Shown here piece after piece: positions 8,396-17,736 of a DNA stretch of 64,000 bases; position 1 is the first letter of the stretch; each line of letters opens with the position of its first letter. The stretch comes from Lacrimispora sphenoides JCM 1415 (GTDB taxonomy: Bacteria > Bacillota > Clostridia > Lachnospirales > Lachnospiraceae), in assembly GCF_900105615.1 (NCBI RefSeq), contig NZ_LT630003.1, positions 620,001-684,000 of the forward strand, read 5' to 3'. The notes beneath the pieces are model-generated. The model did no database searches. It was not told where the DNA came from and was given only the letters and a program-made list of their open reading frames with translations. A program made the translations under genes and the position numbers.

Positions 8396-11374
8396 ATGAA
8401 TCTTATGTCGGCTGAAAATGTAGAAGCCGGTATTTACATAGTTAACCAGGATTACAGAATCATTTATCTCAATGATGCGGCTAAATCATATTATCCGGAT
8501 TTAAGAGAAGGTATGTACTGTTATCAGGGGGTTGGGAAAGGACCGGAACCCTGTAAAGACTGTCCTGGTGCAGGGGGAAAGTCCGGGCATGTGATATTAT
8601 ATAATTCTGCCTCAGAGCTTTGGATGGATGTATCCTCAGGCACAATTGACTGGCCGGGACACGACGGATGCAGGCTCATCATGTTCCGGCCGGTGGCTGA
8701 AAAGAATAAGAATCTTTTTTATCATCTGACGGACAACACCGTTTATGATGAGCTTTTTGAATTGAACATTGCATCAAATTCCTATAGGATCCTGTTTCAC
8801 CAGAAAGATAAATTTAAGATCCCCAAGCTGGAAGGACAGTTAGATGCCATGTGCCTGGAGGTGGCGGATTACATGATCTACCCGGAGGACAGGGAGAGGT
8901 TTTTGGAATTCTGGGATGGGCCTACCCTGCTTGACCGCCTCCATGCCAATGGAAAGATCATTAGGGGAGAATTCCGCAGGTTGCTGGTGGACGGAAATTA
9001 TTGCTGGACCAGTGTGATCGCTGTTTTGTTCCGGTGCGGGGATTGCGCGGACCCTATAATCATGAGTTATGTCCAGGATGTTGACATAAAAAAGAAGCAG
9101 GAAGAGGAAGAAAAGAAAAAGCTTAAGGAAAAGCGGGAAGAAACGGATTCCATGACAGGGCTTTTCCGATACGGTCCTTTTTTTGAGAAAGCGGAGCAGC
9201 TTTTAAAAGCTCAATCCGGCACAAGGTATTTTATGGTGGCCATTGACATTGAGCATTTTAAACTTTTTAACGAATGGTATGGGGAAGAGGAAGGGGACAG
9301 GTTCCTGATAAAGATCGGTAAATATCTGAAGTCCTTGGAACTGCTGTATGGGTCCATCGCAGGGTATATGGGAGGCGACGATTTTGTCGTCATACTTCCG
9401 GAAGATATCTCCATTTTAAAAAATCTGGAAGGCGAGATCAATTACTATGCCAGACAATATGGCGGTAATGCAGGATTTCTTCCGGCATTTGGCGTCTACC
9501 GGATCGAGGACCGCAGCCTTTCAGTCAGTATGATGTATGACAGGGCGGCCATTGCACTGAACTCCGTAAAGGGCAATTATGCCAAGAGAATCGGCTGGTA
9601 TGACCCTGGCATGAAACAAAAGATGGAAAATGATCAGATCCTTCTCTCAGAAATTCAGAGCGCCCTGGAAAAGAAGGAGTTTATTTTTTACGTTCAGCCC
9701 CAGTGCAATATGCTTACAGGCAAGATCATCGGTCTGGAATCCCTGGTCAGATGGAGGCATCCCTTACGTGGGCTGATCTCTCCCGGAAAGTTCATACCGC
9801 TTTTGGAGCAGAATGGGTTTATTACATATCTGGATATTTATATCTGGGAGATGGTGTGCAGGCAGTTAAACATCTGGGGGAAGGCCGGGAAAAAGCTGAT
9901 ACCCATTTCCGTCAATATGTCCCGCATGGATATCTATGCCATTGATGTCGTGGAGAAATTCAAGGAATTGGTGGGCAAGTACGAGATCGATCCAAAATAC
10001 TTGGAAATCGAGATTACGGAAAGCGCTTATGCAGAGGATGATGATAAGATGCAAAGGGTACTGGAGGACCTGCGCAGGGCAGGCTTTCCGGTGTTCATGG
10101 ATGACTTTGGAAGCGGCTATTCCTCACTTAACATGCTCAAAGATGTCAATGTCGATGTCATTAAGATCGACACCAAATTCCTGGATATGAATGAGAACAG
10201 CCAGAGCCGTGGAATGGGAATTTTAGAGACCATTGTGAGAATGGCAAGGGTCATGCAGATGAAGATCATTGCGGAAGGGGTCGAAACAAAGGATCAGGTA
10301 GATTTTTTAAGAAATATCGGCTGTATTTACGGGCAGGGATATTATTATTATAAGCCGCTTCCTGTGGAAGAAGCGGAGCAGCTCCTGATGCAGGAGGATC
10401 ACGTGGATTACGGGGGGATCCAGGCCCGCCAGTTGGGGCAGCTGAAACTGGAGGACTTATTTAATGAGAACATCACCAGTGAGGCGATGTTAAATAACAT
10501 GCTTGGAGCAATCGCTCTGTATGAAGTGTATGAGGACCGGTGCGAGGTTCTCCGGGTAAATCAGGAATATTACCGCATTACAGGAGATAATCCGGTGGAT
10601 ATGGAAGACCGCAGATGGTTTCTCTTAAACCGGATCTATAAAGATGACAGAGACTGGGTTTTGAATATATTTGAGAACGCATACAGCAATCCGATCCGGG
10701 GAGGGGAAGGTATTTTCCGGCAGTACCGTCTAAGCGGGGAACTGATGTGGGTACATCTTCGCGTATTCTTTTTAAGGGAACAGGATGAGCACCGTTTGTA
10801 CTATGGAGCGGTAAGGGATGCGACTGAACAGATGGAGCAGCGCCAGAAGCTTGAGGACTCCCAGAAAATATTAGGAGATGTGCTGAGGCTTTCCGGGAGA
10901 GATCTTTCCTTTGAGAGGCTGCCCGACCGTCATGCCGCCATTTCCATGATGGAGTCTTATGTGATGCGCCGCCGCTTCCAGCCTTCTGCTCTGGTTTTGT
11001 TTGAGATCCTGGGGCCGGAAGATATAAGCAGAAAAGGCTGCAAGGCAGAAAAGCCGATTTTTGCACCTTATGTGGACTGCTTAAAGCGCTTTTTCAGGGA
11101 AGATGATATCATCTGCCTGAATGGTGTATATGAAGCAATGGTATTATGCAAAAATATCCGGAGCAGTGATATGGAACATAAGCTTAAGCGGGTGGCAAAT
11201 GCTTTAACCCGGGAACTTAAGGGAAATGAGAAAGACCCTCTGTTTTGGATCAATACCGCCTTTGCTGTGATCGAGGCGCAGGAGAAGAATTTTGAAGATT
11301 GCTGTGATAAGGCAAGATTGGCTCTGATACAGTCCAGTAAGATTTCAGATAGAGAAAGTGTGAAATTGGAATAG
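8396..11374 (+). CDS. PAS-GGDEF-EAL-PAS cyclic di-GMP signalling protein
   Basis: About 992 residues from ATG 8396, which follows GGAGAGGCGGGGG; the frame is open back to a GTG at 8279 but a promoter sits in that stretch. Domains: N-terminal PAS-like region with a Cys cluster (GMYCYQGV...PCKDCPG); a second PAS-like segment; a GGDEF domain around residues 270-420 whose signature is GGDDF; an EAL domain around 430-680; a further PAS domain near 700-810; and a C-terminal region. The EAL domain keeps the expected phosphodiesterase residues: ESLVRW, NVSM-type Asn, EITESAY, DDFGSGYSS, IKIDTKF, EGVET and GQGYYY. This predicts a functional c-di-GMP phosphodiesterase with a GGDEF domain that is altered and may only bind GTP. 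Cytoplasmic; no membrane segment seen. Confidence 0.88.
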   Translation: MNLMSAENVEAGIYIVNQDYRIIYLNDAAKSYYPDLREGMYCYQGVGKGPEPCKDCPGAGGKSGHVILYNSASELWMDVSSGTIDWPGHDGCRLIMFRPVAEKNKNLFYHLTDNTVYDELFELNIASNSYRILFHQKDKFKIPKLEGQLDAMCLEVADYMIYPEDRERFLEFWDGPTLLDRLHANGKIIRGEFRRLLVDGNYCWTSVIAVLFRCGDCADPIIMSYVQDVDIKKKQEEEEKKKLKEKREETDSMTGLFRYGPFFEKAEQLLKAQSGTRYFMVAIDIEHFKLFNEWYGEEEGDRFLIKIGKYLKSLELLYGSIAGYMGGDDFVVILPEDISILKNLEGEINYYARQYGGNAGFLPAFGVYRIEDRSLSVSMMYDRAAIALNSVKGNYAKRIGWYDPGMKQKMENDQILLSEIQSALEKKEFIFYVQPQCNMLTGKIIGLESLVRWRHPLRGLISPGKFIPLLEQNGFITYLDIYIWEMVCRQLNIWGKAGKKLIPISVNMSRMDIYAIDVVEKFKELVGKYEIDPKYLEIEITESAYAEDDDKMQRVLEDLRRAGFPVFMDDFGSGYSSLNMLKDVNVDVIKIDTKFLDMNENSQSRGMGILETIVRMARVMQMKIIAEGVETKDQVDFLRNIGCIYGQGYYYYKPLPVEEAEQLLMQEDHVDYGGIQARQLGQLKLEDLFNENITSEAMLNNMLGAIALYEVYEDRCEVLRVNQEYYRITGDNPVDMEDRRWFLLNRIYKDDRDWVLNIFENAYSNPIRGGEGIFRQYRLSGELMWVHLRVFFLREQDEHRLYYGAVRDATEQMEQRQKLEDSQKILGDVLRLSGRDLSFERLPDRHAAISMMESYVMRRRFQPSALVLFEILGPEDISRKGCKAEKPIFAPYVDCLKRFFREDDIICLNGVYEAMVLCKNIRSSDMEHKLKRVANALTRELKGNEKDPLFWINTAFAVIEAQEKNFEDCCDKARLALIQSSKISDRESVKLE

Positions 11375-11459
11375 ACCGCTTCCGGCACTTGTGATACAAT
11401 GAGCGCAAGTAAGCGCAAGTGAGCGAAGATAAATTCACTTCAGGGAAAGGAATAAGATT

Positions 11460-12668
11460 ATGATAGCAGACAAGATGAGACCCCTTGTAGAAAACAATTC
11501 CGCCATCCGTGCCATGTTTGAAGAAGGTAAGAAGATGGCTGCCGTATACGGCAGGGAGAATGTCTATGATTTCAGCCTTGGAAATCCCAATGTGCCGGCT
11601 CCTCCGGCGGTAAACCAGGCCATTCTTGACATTATCCGGGAAGAGGAAACCACTTTCATCCATGGATACATGAGCAATGCGGGATTTGAAGATGCGAGAG
11701 ATGCAGTTGCCCAGTCCTTAAACAGGCGGTTTGGAACTCATTTTCGTCTGGAGAATATCCTTATGACCGTTGGAGCAGCCAGCGGCATGAACGTCATATT
11801 AAAAACCATTTTGGATCCCGGCGATGAAGTGGTGGTATTCGCACCGTATTTTATGGAATACGGTTCTTATGTCCGGAATTATGACGGCGTTCTCGTGACA
11901 GTACCTCCGGATAAGTCCAGCTTTCAGCCTGATTTAAAGGAGTTTGAACGGCGGATCACCTCTAAGACAAAGGCAGTGATCATCAATACTCCCAATAATC
12001 CTACGGGTGTGGTTTATTCTGGGGAAACTCTCCGGGAGATCGCAGGCATCCTTATGAAAAAGGAGACAGAGCTTGGTATCCAGATTGTGCTGATCTCTGA
12101 TGAACCTTACCGGGAACTGGCTTATGACGGGGTGGAGGTTCCTTATGTCACACCGTTTTATCATAATACCATAGTCTGCTATTCTTATAGCAAATCATTA
12201 TCCCTGCCTGGGGAACGGATCGGATATCTGGTAATTCCCGATGAAGTGGAGGATTCCCCTAAGGTCATAGCTGCCGCCGCTGTTGCCACCCGAGTGCTGG
12301 GCTGTGTCAACGCACCTTCCCTTATGCAGCGGGTGATCGTCCGCTGTGTGGATAGCCAAGTAAATCTGGAAGCCTATGACAGGAACAGGGAGCTACTCTA
12401 CAACAGTTTAAAGGAATATGGGTTTGACTGCATCAAACCGGAAGGGGCTTTTTACTTATTTGTAAAATCTCCTGTTGATGACAAGGAATTCTGCCAGTCC
12501 TGCAAAGAGCACCGGGTACTTCTGGTGCCTGGAACTTCCTTTGCATGTCCGGGCTATGTAAGGATCGCTTATTGCGTATCCTATGAGCAGATCGAACGCT
12601 CTCTGCCTGCATTTAAGAAGATAGCAGAGGAGTATGGCCTTACAGGAAAAAGGGAGGAAGCAGAATGA
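11460..12668 (+). CDS. Class I/II pyridoxal-phosphate aminotransferase
   Basis: A 402-residue fold-type I aminotransferase. Features: the N-terminal FSLGNPNVPAPPAV, NTPNNPTGVVYS (binds the PLP and substrate), SDEPYREL, and the Schiff-base lysine in YSYSKSLSLPGERIGY, followed by the C-terminal substrate Arg region YVRIAYCVSYEQI. The family transfers amino groups between an amino acid and 2-oxoglutarate or similar; the exact substrate is not readable. It overlaps the next aminotransferase by 4 nt, so the two are translated together. A small direct repeat (GCGCAAGT twice) lies just upstream. Confidence 0.9.
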   Translation: MIADKMRPLVENNSAIRAMFEEGKKMAAVYGRENVYDFSLGNPNVPAPPAVNQAILDIIREEETTFIHGYMSNAGFEDARDAVAQSLNRRFGTHFRLENILMTVGAASGMNVILKTILDPGDEVVVFAPYFMEYGSYVRNYDGVLVTVPPDKSSFQPDLKEFERRITSKTKAVIINTPNNPTGVVYSGETLREIAGILMKKETELGIQIVLISDEPYRELAYDGVEVPYVTPFYHNTIVCYSYSKSLSLPGERIGYLVIPDEVEDSPKVIAAAAVATRVLGCVNAPSLMQRVIVRCVDSQVNLEAYDRNRELLYNSLKEYGFDCIKPEGAFYLFVKSPVDDKEFCQSCKEHRVLLVPGTSFACPGYVRIAYCVSYEQIERSLPAFKKIAEEYGLTGKREEAE

Positions 12669-13717
12669 AGCCATGGGAAGCCAACATCCGCAGAGTTGCC
12701 CCTTATGTACCTGGGGAGCAGCCAAAAGGAGAGAAGTTAATTAAGTTAAATACCAATGAAAATCCCTATCCGCCGTCTCCCGGCGTTAAGCAGGCTTTGG
12801 CCCAGATGGACTGCGACTGGTTCCGCAAATATCCGGATCCGGCTGCCACAGTTCTTATTAAAGCCCTTTCAGAAGCTTATGAGATAGAAGAGGACCGGAT
12901 TTTCGTAGGTGTAGGTTCTGATGATGTGATCGCCGTAGCTTTTATGACCTTTTTCAATTCCGGCAAACCTCTCCTGTTTCCTGATGTGAGCTATTCCTTT
13001 TATAAGGTTTGGGCGGATTTATTCCGGATTCCATATGAAACACCTGCCCTTGATGAGGAATTTTGCATCCGGAAGGAAGATTATTACAGGGAAAATGGGG
13101 GAATCATATTTCCGAATCCCAACGCGCCCACCGGTCTTCTTATGCCTCTTTCCGAAGTAGAAGATATCATAGCCCATAACCAGGAGTCAGTGGTGATTGT
13201 GGACGAAGCTTACATTGACTTCGGCGGAGAAAGCGCGCTAAGGCTGACTGAAAAATACGAGAACCTCCTGGTGGTGCAGACCTTCAGCAAATCCCGTTCC
13301 ATGGCCGGAATGAGAATCGGCTGTGCTTTCGGACATCCGGATCTGATCCGTGCACTCAATGATGTGAAGTATTCCTACAATTCCTATACCATGAATATTC
13401 CTTCCCTGGTTTTAGGAGCAAAAGCCCTTAAAGATGACAAATATTTTAAGGAAACTCTGGATAAGATCATATACACAAGGGAACAGGCCAAAAAAAGGCT
13501 TGGGGAACTTGGATTTACTTTCCCGGATTCCATGGCAAACTTCATCTTTGCCTCTCATAAAGAACGCAGGGCAGAGGAGATCTACAAGGCTCTCCGGGAA
13601 AACGATATTTATGTCAGGTATTTTAATCAGCCAAGGCTTGATAATCATTTGCGTATTTCCATAGGAACGGATGAAGAGATGGAAGGGCTGTACACTTTTT
13701 TAAAAGAATTTCTTTAG
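12665..13717 (+). CDS. hisC: Histidinol-phosphate aminotransferase family protein
   Basis: A 350-residue aminotransferase of the HisC subfamily, with the N-terminal KLNTNENPYPPSPGV, NPNAPTG, DEAYIDFGGESA, PLP lysine in QTFSKSRSMAGMRIG and the C-terminal LRISIGTDEEM with its substrate Arg. HisC acts in histidine synthesis (imidazole acetol phosphate to histidinol phosphate), but no other his gene lies here, and HisC-like enzymes also handle aromatic amino acids. Coupled by a 4-nt overlap to the preceding aminotransferase. The family is firm; the in vivo substrate is less so. Confidence 0.85.
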   Translation: MKPWEANIRRVAPYVPGEQPKGEKLIKLNTNENPYPPSPGVKQALAQMDCDWFRKYPDPAATVLIKALSEAYEIEEDRIFVGVGSDDVIAVAFMTFFNSGKPLLFPDVSYSFYKVWADLFRIPYETPALDEEFCIRKEDYYRENGGIIFPNPNAPTGLLMPLSEVEDIIAHNQESVVIVDEAYIDFGGESALRLTEKYENLLVVQTFSKSRSMAGMRIGCAFGHPDLIRALNDVKYSYNSYTMNIPSLVLGAKALKDDKYFKETLDKIIYTREQAKKRLGELGFTFPDSMANFIFASHKERRAEEIYKALRENDIYVRYFNQPRLDNHLRISIGTDEEMEGLYTFLKEFL

Positions 13718-13773
13718 ATTTTTTTCGTTTGCCAGAAAAGCTTTTAGGTAGTATCATATAATGGGTGATTAAA

Positions 13774-14901
13774 ATGGAAAAAGTTAGAAAGTATTGCAGA
13801 CTGATACTCAATATTGTTATACCGATTTTATTTATATACTTGATTTGTGTATGGGGACCGAGGATTTTAAATTTCTTCCTTCCCTTTGTCATTGGCTGGA
13901 TCATTTCGGTCATTGCAAATCCTCTGGTGCGCTTCCTGGAGAAACGTTTGAAGATTGTCAGGAAACACAGTTCTGTGCTCATCGTAGTTGCAGTGCTGGC
14001 CCTTATTATTACAGTGCTTTATTTCCTGATCTCTAAGCTGGTTTATGAAGCTGCCGGATTTGCAAGAGATATTCCAAAGTATTATGAATCTGCCTGGATT
14101 GAGACCCAGAAGCTGCTTTTGCAGGTGGAGAGACTTTTGCAGTTTTTGCCTCAGAACATTCAAGATTCTGTGAACCAGTTTTTTACCCATATGGGCGAAT
14201 ATTTAAATGTAATGGTTCAGAAGATCGCTTCTCCTACGGTGACGGTGGCGGGAAATGTGGTAAAGAGCATTCCGGCAGCTTTGGTTTATACCATAGTTAC
14301 GATTTTTTCCTCCTATCTGTTTATTGTGGATCGGGATAGGATTATGGAATTACTTCGCCGGTATATACCGGAGGGAGGGACAAAATATTACCAGTATCTT
14401 AAAAAAGATGCAAAGCGTCTGGTAAGCGGTTATTTTCTTGCCCAGTTTAAAATCATGTTTGTCATTGCCGCAGTACTGGCGGCTGGATTTCTGGTACTGG
14501 GAGTAAAATATGCGCTTCTTCTTGCAGTTATCATAGCGATTCTTGACTTTCTGCCGATATTAGGAACCGGAACCATTCTGATTCCATGGGCATTGGTCCG
14601 CCTTGTTGAAGGTGAGTATGCCTTTGGTATCGGCCTGGTGGTCATTTATGTTCTGACTCTGGTATTAAGGCAGGTCATACAGCCAAAGATCGTAGGGGAC
14701 ACCATGGGACTTGACCCCCTCATGACACTGCTGTTTTTATATTTGGGATTTAAGATCAGTGGGATTGCCGGTATGATTTTAGCGGTGCCCATTGGTATGC
14801 TGTTTTTAAATCTATATGAATTCGGAGCCTTTGATTCTATTATTAACAGCGTGAAAACATTGCTCCATGATTTAAATGCGTTTCGCAGGGGACCGGATTA
14901 A
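13774..14901 (+). CDS. AI-2E family transporter (PerM/YtvI-like membrane protein)
   Basis: About 375 residues with seven or eight transmembrane segments. The family features are a first helix pair, a long soluble/amphipathic stretch (EAAGFARDIPKYYESAW...), then TIFSSYLFIVDRDRI, the helix LAVIIAILDFLPILGTG, and the QPKIVGDTMGLDPLMTLLFL signature. Members include the E. coli AI-2 exporter TqsA and Na+/H+ or unknown exporters, so the substrate is open. The start is ATG 13774 or GTG 13765; neither has a strong ribosome binding site. A hairpin repeat (14900-14950) begins at its stop codon. Confidence 0.88.
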   Translation: MEKVRKYCRLILNIVIPILFIYLICVWGPRILNFFLPFVIGWIISVIANPLVRFLEKRLKIVRKHSSVLIVVAVLALIITVLYFLISKLVYEAAGFARDIPKYYESAWIETQKLLLQVERLLQFLPQNIQDSVNQFFTHMGEYLNVMVQKIASPTVTVAGNVVKSIPAALVYTIVTIFSSYLFIVDRDRIMELLRRYIPEGGTKYYQYLKKDAKRLVSGYFLAQFKIMFVIAAVLAAGFLVLGVKYALLLAVIIAILDFLPILGTGTILIPWALVRLVEGEYAFGIGLVVIYVLTLVLRQVIQPKIVGDTMGLDPLMTLLFLYLGFKISGIAGMILAVPIGMLFLNLYEFGAFDSIINSVKTLLHDLNAFRRGPD

Positions 14902-14950
14902 ATACCCTGTGGGTATACTGTATGCCAGGAAAGCATGAACAGGAAAGAGG
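14900..14950 (+). repeat. Interspersed hairpin/RBS repeat, copy A (diverged)
   Basis: Carries ACCC-TGT-GGGT followed by TATAC, then ATGCCAGGAAAGCAT and an AGGAAAGAGG tail that supplies the ribosome binding site of the GH25-like gene. It is the most diverged of six related copies; see 40234-40398, 40972-41028 and 57771-57828. Confidence 0.7.
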
Positions 14951-14952
14951 AA

Positions 14953-15906
14953 ATGATGAATAAGAATACAAAGATAAGAATAGCCTTATGTCTTGTTGCC
15001 GGACTGATGACGTTAAAAGCCACGGCTGTGCCGAAGGAAGGATTTTCTGCGGAGGCATGGAAGCTGGAAAACGGGCAATATGTGGATGCCTCCGGTATTC
15101 CCATCGCAGGCGCGCTGGAAAAAGGAATTACCGTATCAAAGTACCAGAACCGTCAGAATGGCTTAACCGGCGGAATCGATTGGAAGAAAGTGGCACAGGA
15201 TGGAATTTCCTTTGCCATGGTGCGGATCGGTTATCTTAATGACATGGATCCTTATTATACCGTAAATATGACAGGCGCAGCGTCAGGCGGGCTTAAGACC
15301 GGCGTGTTTTTCTATACCCAGGCTCTTGATACCCAGACTGCGGTAGAGGAAGCCAGGTATGTGCTTCGGATGGTGAAGGATTACCAGATTTCCTATCCGA
15401 TTGCATACGATGTGGAATCCCAGTACCTGCTTGATAATCATTTATCAAAGCAGCAGATAACGGATAATATCAATGCATTCTGCAAGACCATTTCAGACGC
15501 AGGATACCGGCCGGTGGTTTATGCCAATAACAAATGGCTGACCAATTACATTGATATAAACCAGATCCCGTATGATGTCTGGTATGCCAGATACGGTTCC
15601 GTCAACAATTACAAGAACCGAACTATTTGGCAGTGTACGGACCAGGGGAGAGTGGAAGGAATTGACGGTGATGTGACCATTGAATTTTCCTTTGCGGATT
15701 ATAATGCACTGATCCCTTCGGAAGGCTGGAAGATTATTGACGGAAACCAGTATTATACTAAAAATTATATAAAGCAGACTGGTTGGATCCAGGTGGGAGG
15801 CACCTGGTATTATCTTGATTCCAATGGTATCATGATTCATGATACGACTATGGATATAGACGGAGTTACCTATACCTTTGGCTCTGACGGAGCCATGGTT
15901 CAGTGA
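14953..15906 (+). CDS. GH25 lysozyme-like wall hydrolase with C-terminal wall-binding repeats
   Basis: About 317 residues. A signal peptide (IRIALCLVAGLMTLKATA) directs export. Residues ~55-240 form a GH25 (muramidase) fold: GGIDWKKVAQDGISFAMVRIG and the catalytic Asp-x-Glu in AYDVESQY. The usual GIDVS Asp, one of the conserved acidic residues, is replaced (GITVSKYQ). The C-terminal ~60 residues are two choline/wall-binding repeats (TGWIQVGGTWYYLDSNG and TYTFGSDGAM). It probably acts on peptidoglycan at the cell surface, though activity may be altered. A start at 14935 would lie within repeat A; ATG 14953/14956 follows the AGGAAAGAGG site. Confidence 0.85.
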   Translation: MMNKNTKIRIALCLVAGLMTLKATAVPKEGFSAEAWKLENGQYVDASGIPIAGALEKGITVSKYQNRQNGLTGGIDWKKVAQDGISFAMVRIGYLNDMDPYYTVNMTGAASGGLKTGVFFYTQALDTQTAVEEARYVLRMVKDYQISYPIAYDVESQYLLDNHLSKQQITDNINAFCKTISDAGYRPVVYANNKWLTNYIDINQIPYDVWYARYGSVNNYKNRTIWQCTDQGRVEGIDGDVTIEFSFADYNALIPSEGWKIIDGNQYYTKNYIKQTGWIQVGGTWYYLDSNGIMIHDTTMDIDGVTYTFGSDGAMVQ

Positions 15907-15927
15907 CCGGATTAATGGAGTTTTGAC

Positions 15928-17298
15928 GTGAAGACAGAAAATAATTTAGATACGGATCAAATAAAAGGACTGGTATGGAGACTGGCGATTCCCTCTATGC
16001 TGGCCCAGTTTGTCAGTGTTTTTTACAGCATTGTAGACCGAATGTACATAGGAAACATCGCCGGAATAGGCGAGATTGCTTTGGCAGGAGTAGGAATCTG
16101 CGGGCCAATTGTAACCATGATCTCTTCTGTTGCATTTTTAGTAGGAGTAGGCGGCTCCCCCTTAATGAGTATCCGCATGGGAGAGAAAAACCATCGGGCA
16201 GCCAGCCAGATTCTAGCAAACTGTTTTTTACTTTTAACGATTTTATCGGTGGTGATCACCGTTCTTTCCTTTATGGGAAAGGGAAGGCTTTTGATGTGGT
16301 TTGGGGCCAGCGAGGCAACCTTTTCCTATGCCAATGAATACATCAGCATATACTTACTTGGCACTATTTTTGCCCTTTTGTCTACGGGGATGAACCAGTT
16401 CATCATTTGTCAGGGCTTTGCAAAGGTCGGCATGAAGTCGGTTCTTTTGGGGGCCGTTTGCAATATCATTCTGGACCCGGTATTTATGTTTGTGTTTGGT
16501 CTGGAAGTAAAGGGAGCTGCTATCGCCACAGTTTTGTCCCAGTTGGCTTCCTGCATCTATGTGCTCCGGTTTTTGTTTGGAAACAAGCCCCCTATCCGGA
16601 TCACCTTTGGAAATTACGACTGGCAGGTCATGAAGCGCGTTCTGGTGCTGGGCCTAAGCCCCTTTCTTATTATCGCGTTTGATAATATTTTGATCATATC
16701 CTTAAATATGATGATCCAGCGTTTTGGCGGAGAGGGCCAGGGAGACATGCTCCTTACCTGCATGACCATTGTGCAGAGCTTTATGTTAATGGTTACCATG
16801 CCGCTTGGGGGAATTACCGGTGGAACCCAGACCATCTTAGGCTATAATTACGGAGCCGGAAGGCCTGACCGGATTAAAAAGGCAAGCCTTCATATTTCAG
16901 GTCTGGCTCTTGGTTTTACTACCATCATGTTTATCCTCGCTCATACGGTTCCTAAGTATTTTGTCCTCATCTTTACGAAGAATGAGGCTTACGTGGAACT
17001 GACAGTATGGGCAATTAAGATTTATACCATGGGCATCATACCTTTGGCCCTGCAGTATGCGGTTGTAGACGGATTTGTGGGAATGGGAGTCGCAAAAGTT
17101 GCAATTTCTCTTTCCATGTTCCGGAAGGTGATATTTTTAGGCGGTGCTGCCCTGATCCCGATCTGGTTTGGAATCGATAAGATATTTTATACGGAGCCTG
17201 TTTCAGATTTTATCAGTGTAGCCGTGTCGCTGATTGTGACTTTTTTGGTGTTTGACCGGGTCATTAAAAAAAGTGGGGCGGTAAACAAAGGATCCTGA
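15928..17298 (+). CDS. MATE family multidrug/toxin efflux transporter
   Basis: A 456-residue, 12-helix transporter. The two six-helix halves both show the MATE pattern (e.g. PSMLAQFVSVFYSIVDRMYIG and GAVCNIILDPVFMF in the first half, GITGGTQTILGYNYGAG in the second). MATE proteins expel cationic compounds in exchange for Na+ or H+. The start is GTG 15928, seven nt after GGAG. It is followed closely by the NifX-like gene, suggesting cotranscription. Confidence 0.95.
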   Translation: MKTENNLDTDQIKGLVWRLAIPSMLAQFVSVFYSIVDRMYIGNIAGIGEIALAGVGICGPIVTMISSVAFLVGVGGSPLMSIRMGEKNHRAASQILANCFLLLTILSVVITVLSFMGKGRLLMWFGASEATFSYANEYISIYLLGTIFALLSTGMNQFIICQGFAKVGMKSVLLGAVCNIILDPVFMFVFGLEVKGAAIATVLSQLASCIYVLRFLFGNKPPIRITFGNYDWQVMKRVLVLGLSPFLIIAFDNILIISLNMMIQRFGGEGQGDMLLTCMTIVQSFMLMVTMPLGGITGGTQTILGYNYGAGRPDRIKKASLHISGLALGFTTIMFILAHTVPKYFVLIFTKNEAYVELTVWAIKIYTMGIIPLALQYAVVDGFVGMGVAKVAISLSMFRKVIFLGGAALIPIWFGIDKIFYTEPVSDFISVAVSLIVTFLVFDRVIKKSGAVNKGS

Positions 17299-17315
17299 GA
17301 ATGGAGGTCGTTTTT

Positions 17316-17666
17316 ATGAAGATTGCAGTAACTTATGACAACGGAGAAATATTCCAGCATTTTGGAAAAACAGAGCAGTTTAAGGTGTACCAGATAGAAG
17401 AGAAAAAAATAACATCTGCGGAAGTGGTTAATACAGAAGGAAATGGGCATGGTGCATTGGCAGACTTCTTAAAAGGACTTGGCGCTGATGCCGTAATCTG
17501 CGGGGGAATTGGAGAAGGTGCCAGAACCTCTTTAGGTAAGGCTGGGATCCAGTTGTACCCCGGAGTGACCGGTACAGCTGATCCTGCGGTGGAAGCCTTA
17601 TTGGACGGCAGCTTAGTTTATAACCTGGATGCGTGCTGCAGCCATCATGGAAAAGATGGGCACTAA
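17316..17666 (+). CDS. NifX/NifB-type Fe-Mo cluster-binding domain protein
   Basis: A 116-residue single-domain protein of the dinitrogenase iron-molybdenum cofactor fold (MKIAVTYDNGEIFQHFGKTEQF, ICGGIGEGARTSLGKAGI). A metal- or cluster-binding tail, LDACCSHHGKDGH, ends it. No nif genes are near. Family members outside nitrogen fixers are linked to Fe-S or metal cluster handling, but no defined role is known. GGAGG (17303-17307) fits ATG 17316 rather than the upstream ATG 17301. Confidence 0.9.
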   Translation: MKIAVTYDNGEIFQHFGKTEQFKVYQIEEKKITSAEVVNTEGNGHGALADFLKGLGADAVICGGIGEGARTSLGKAGIQLYPGVTGTADPAVEALLDGSLVYNLDACCSHHGKDGH

Positions 17667-17680
17667 ACCGTAAAGAAAGA

Positions 17681-17728
17681 CCGGGGAGCAAACGGAATCT
17701 TAAGATTCCGCCTGCTCCCCGGTTTTTT
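17681..17728 (+). terminator. Intrinsic terminator after the MATE/NifX-like genes
   Basis: CCGGGGAGCA (17681-17690) pairs with TGCTCCCCGG (17713-17722), with an inner GGAATCTTAAGATTCC hairpin, followed by a T-run. Confidence 0.92.
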
Positions 17729-17736
17729 GTTTCAGC

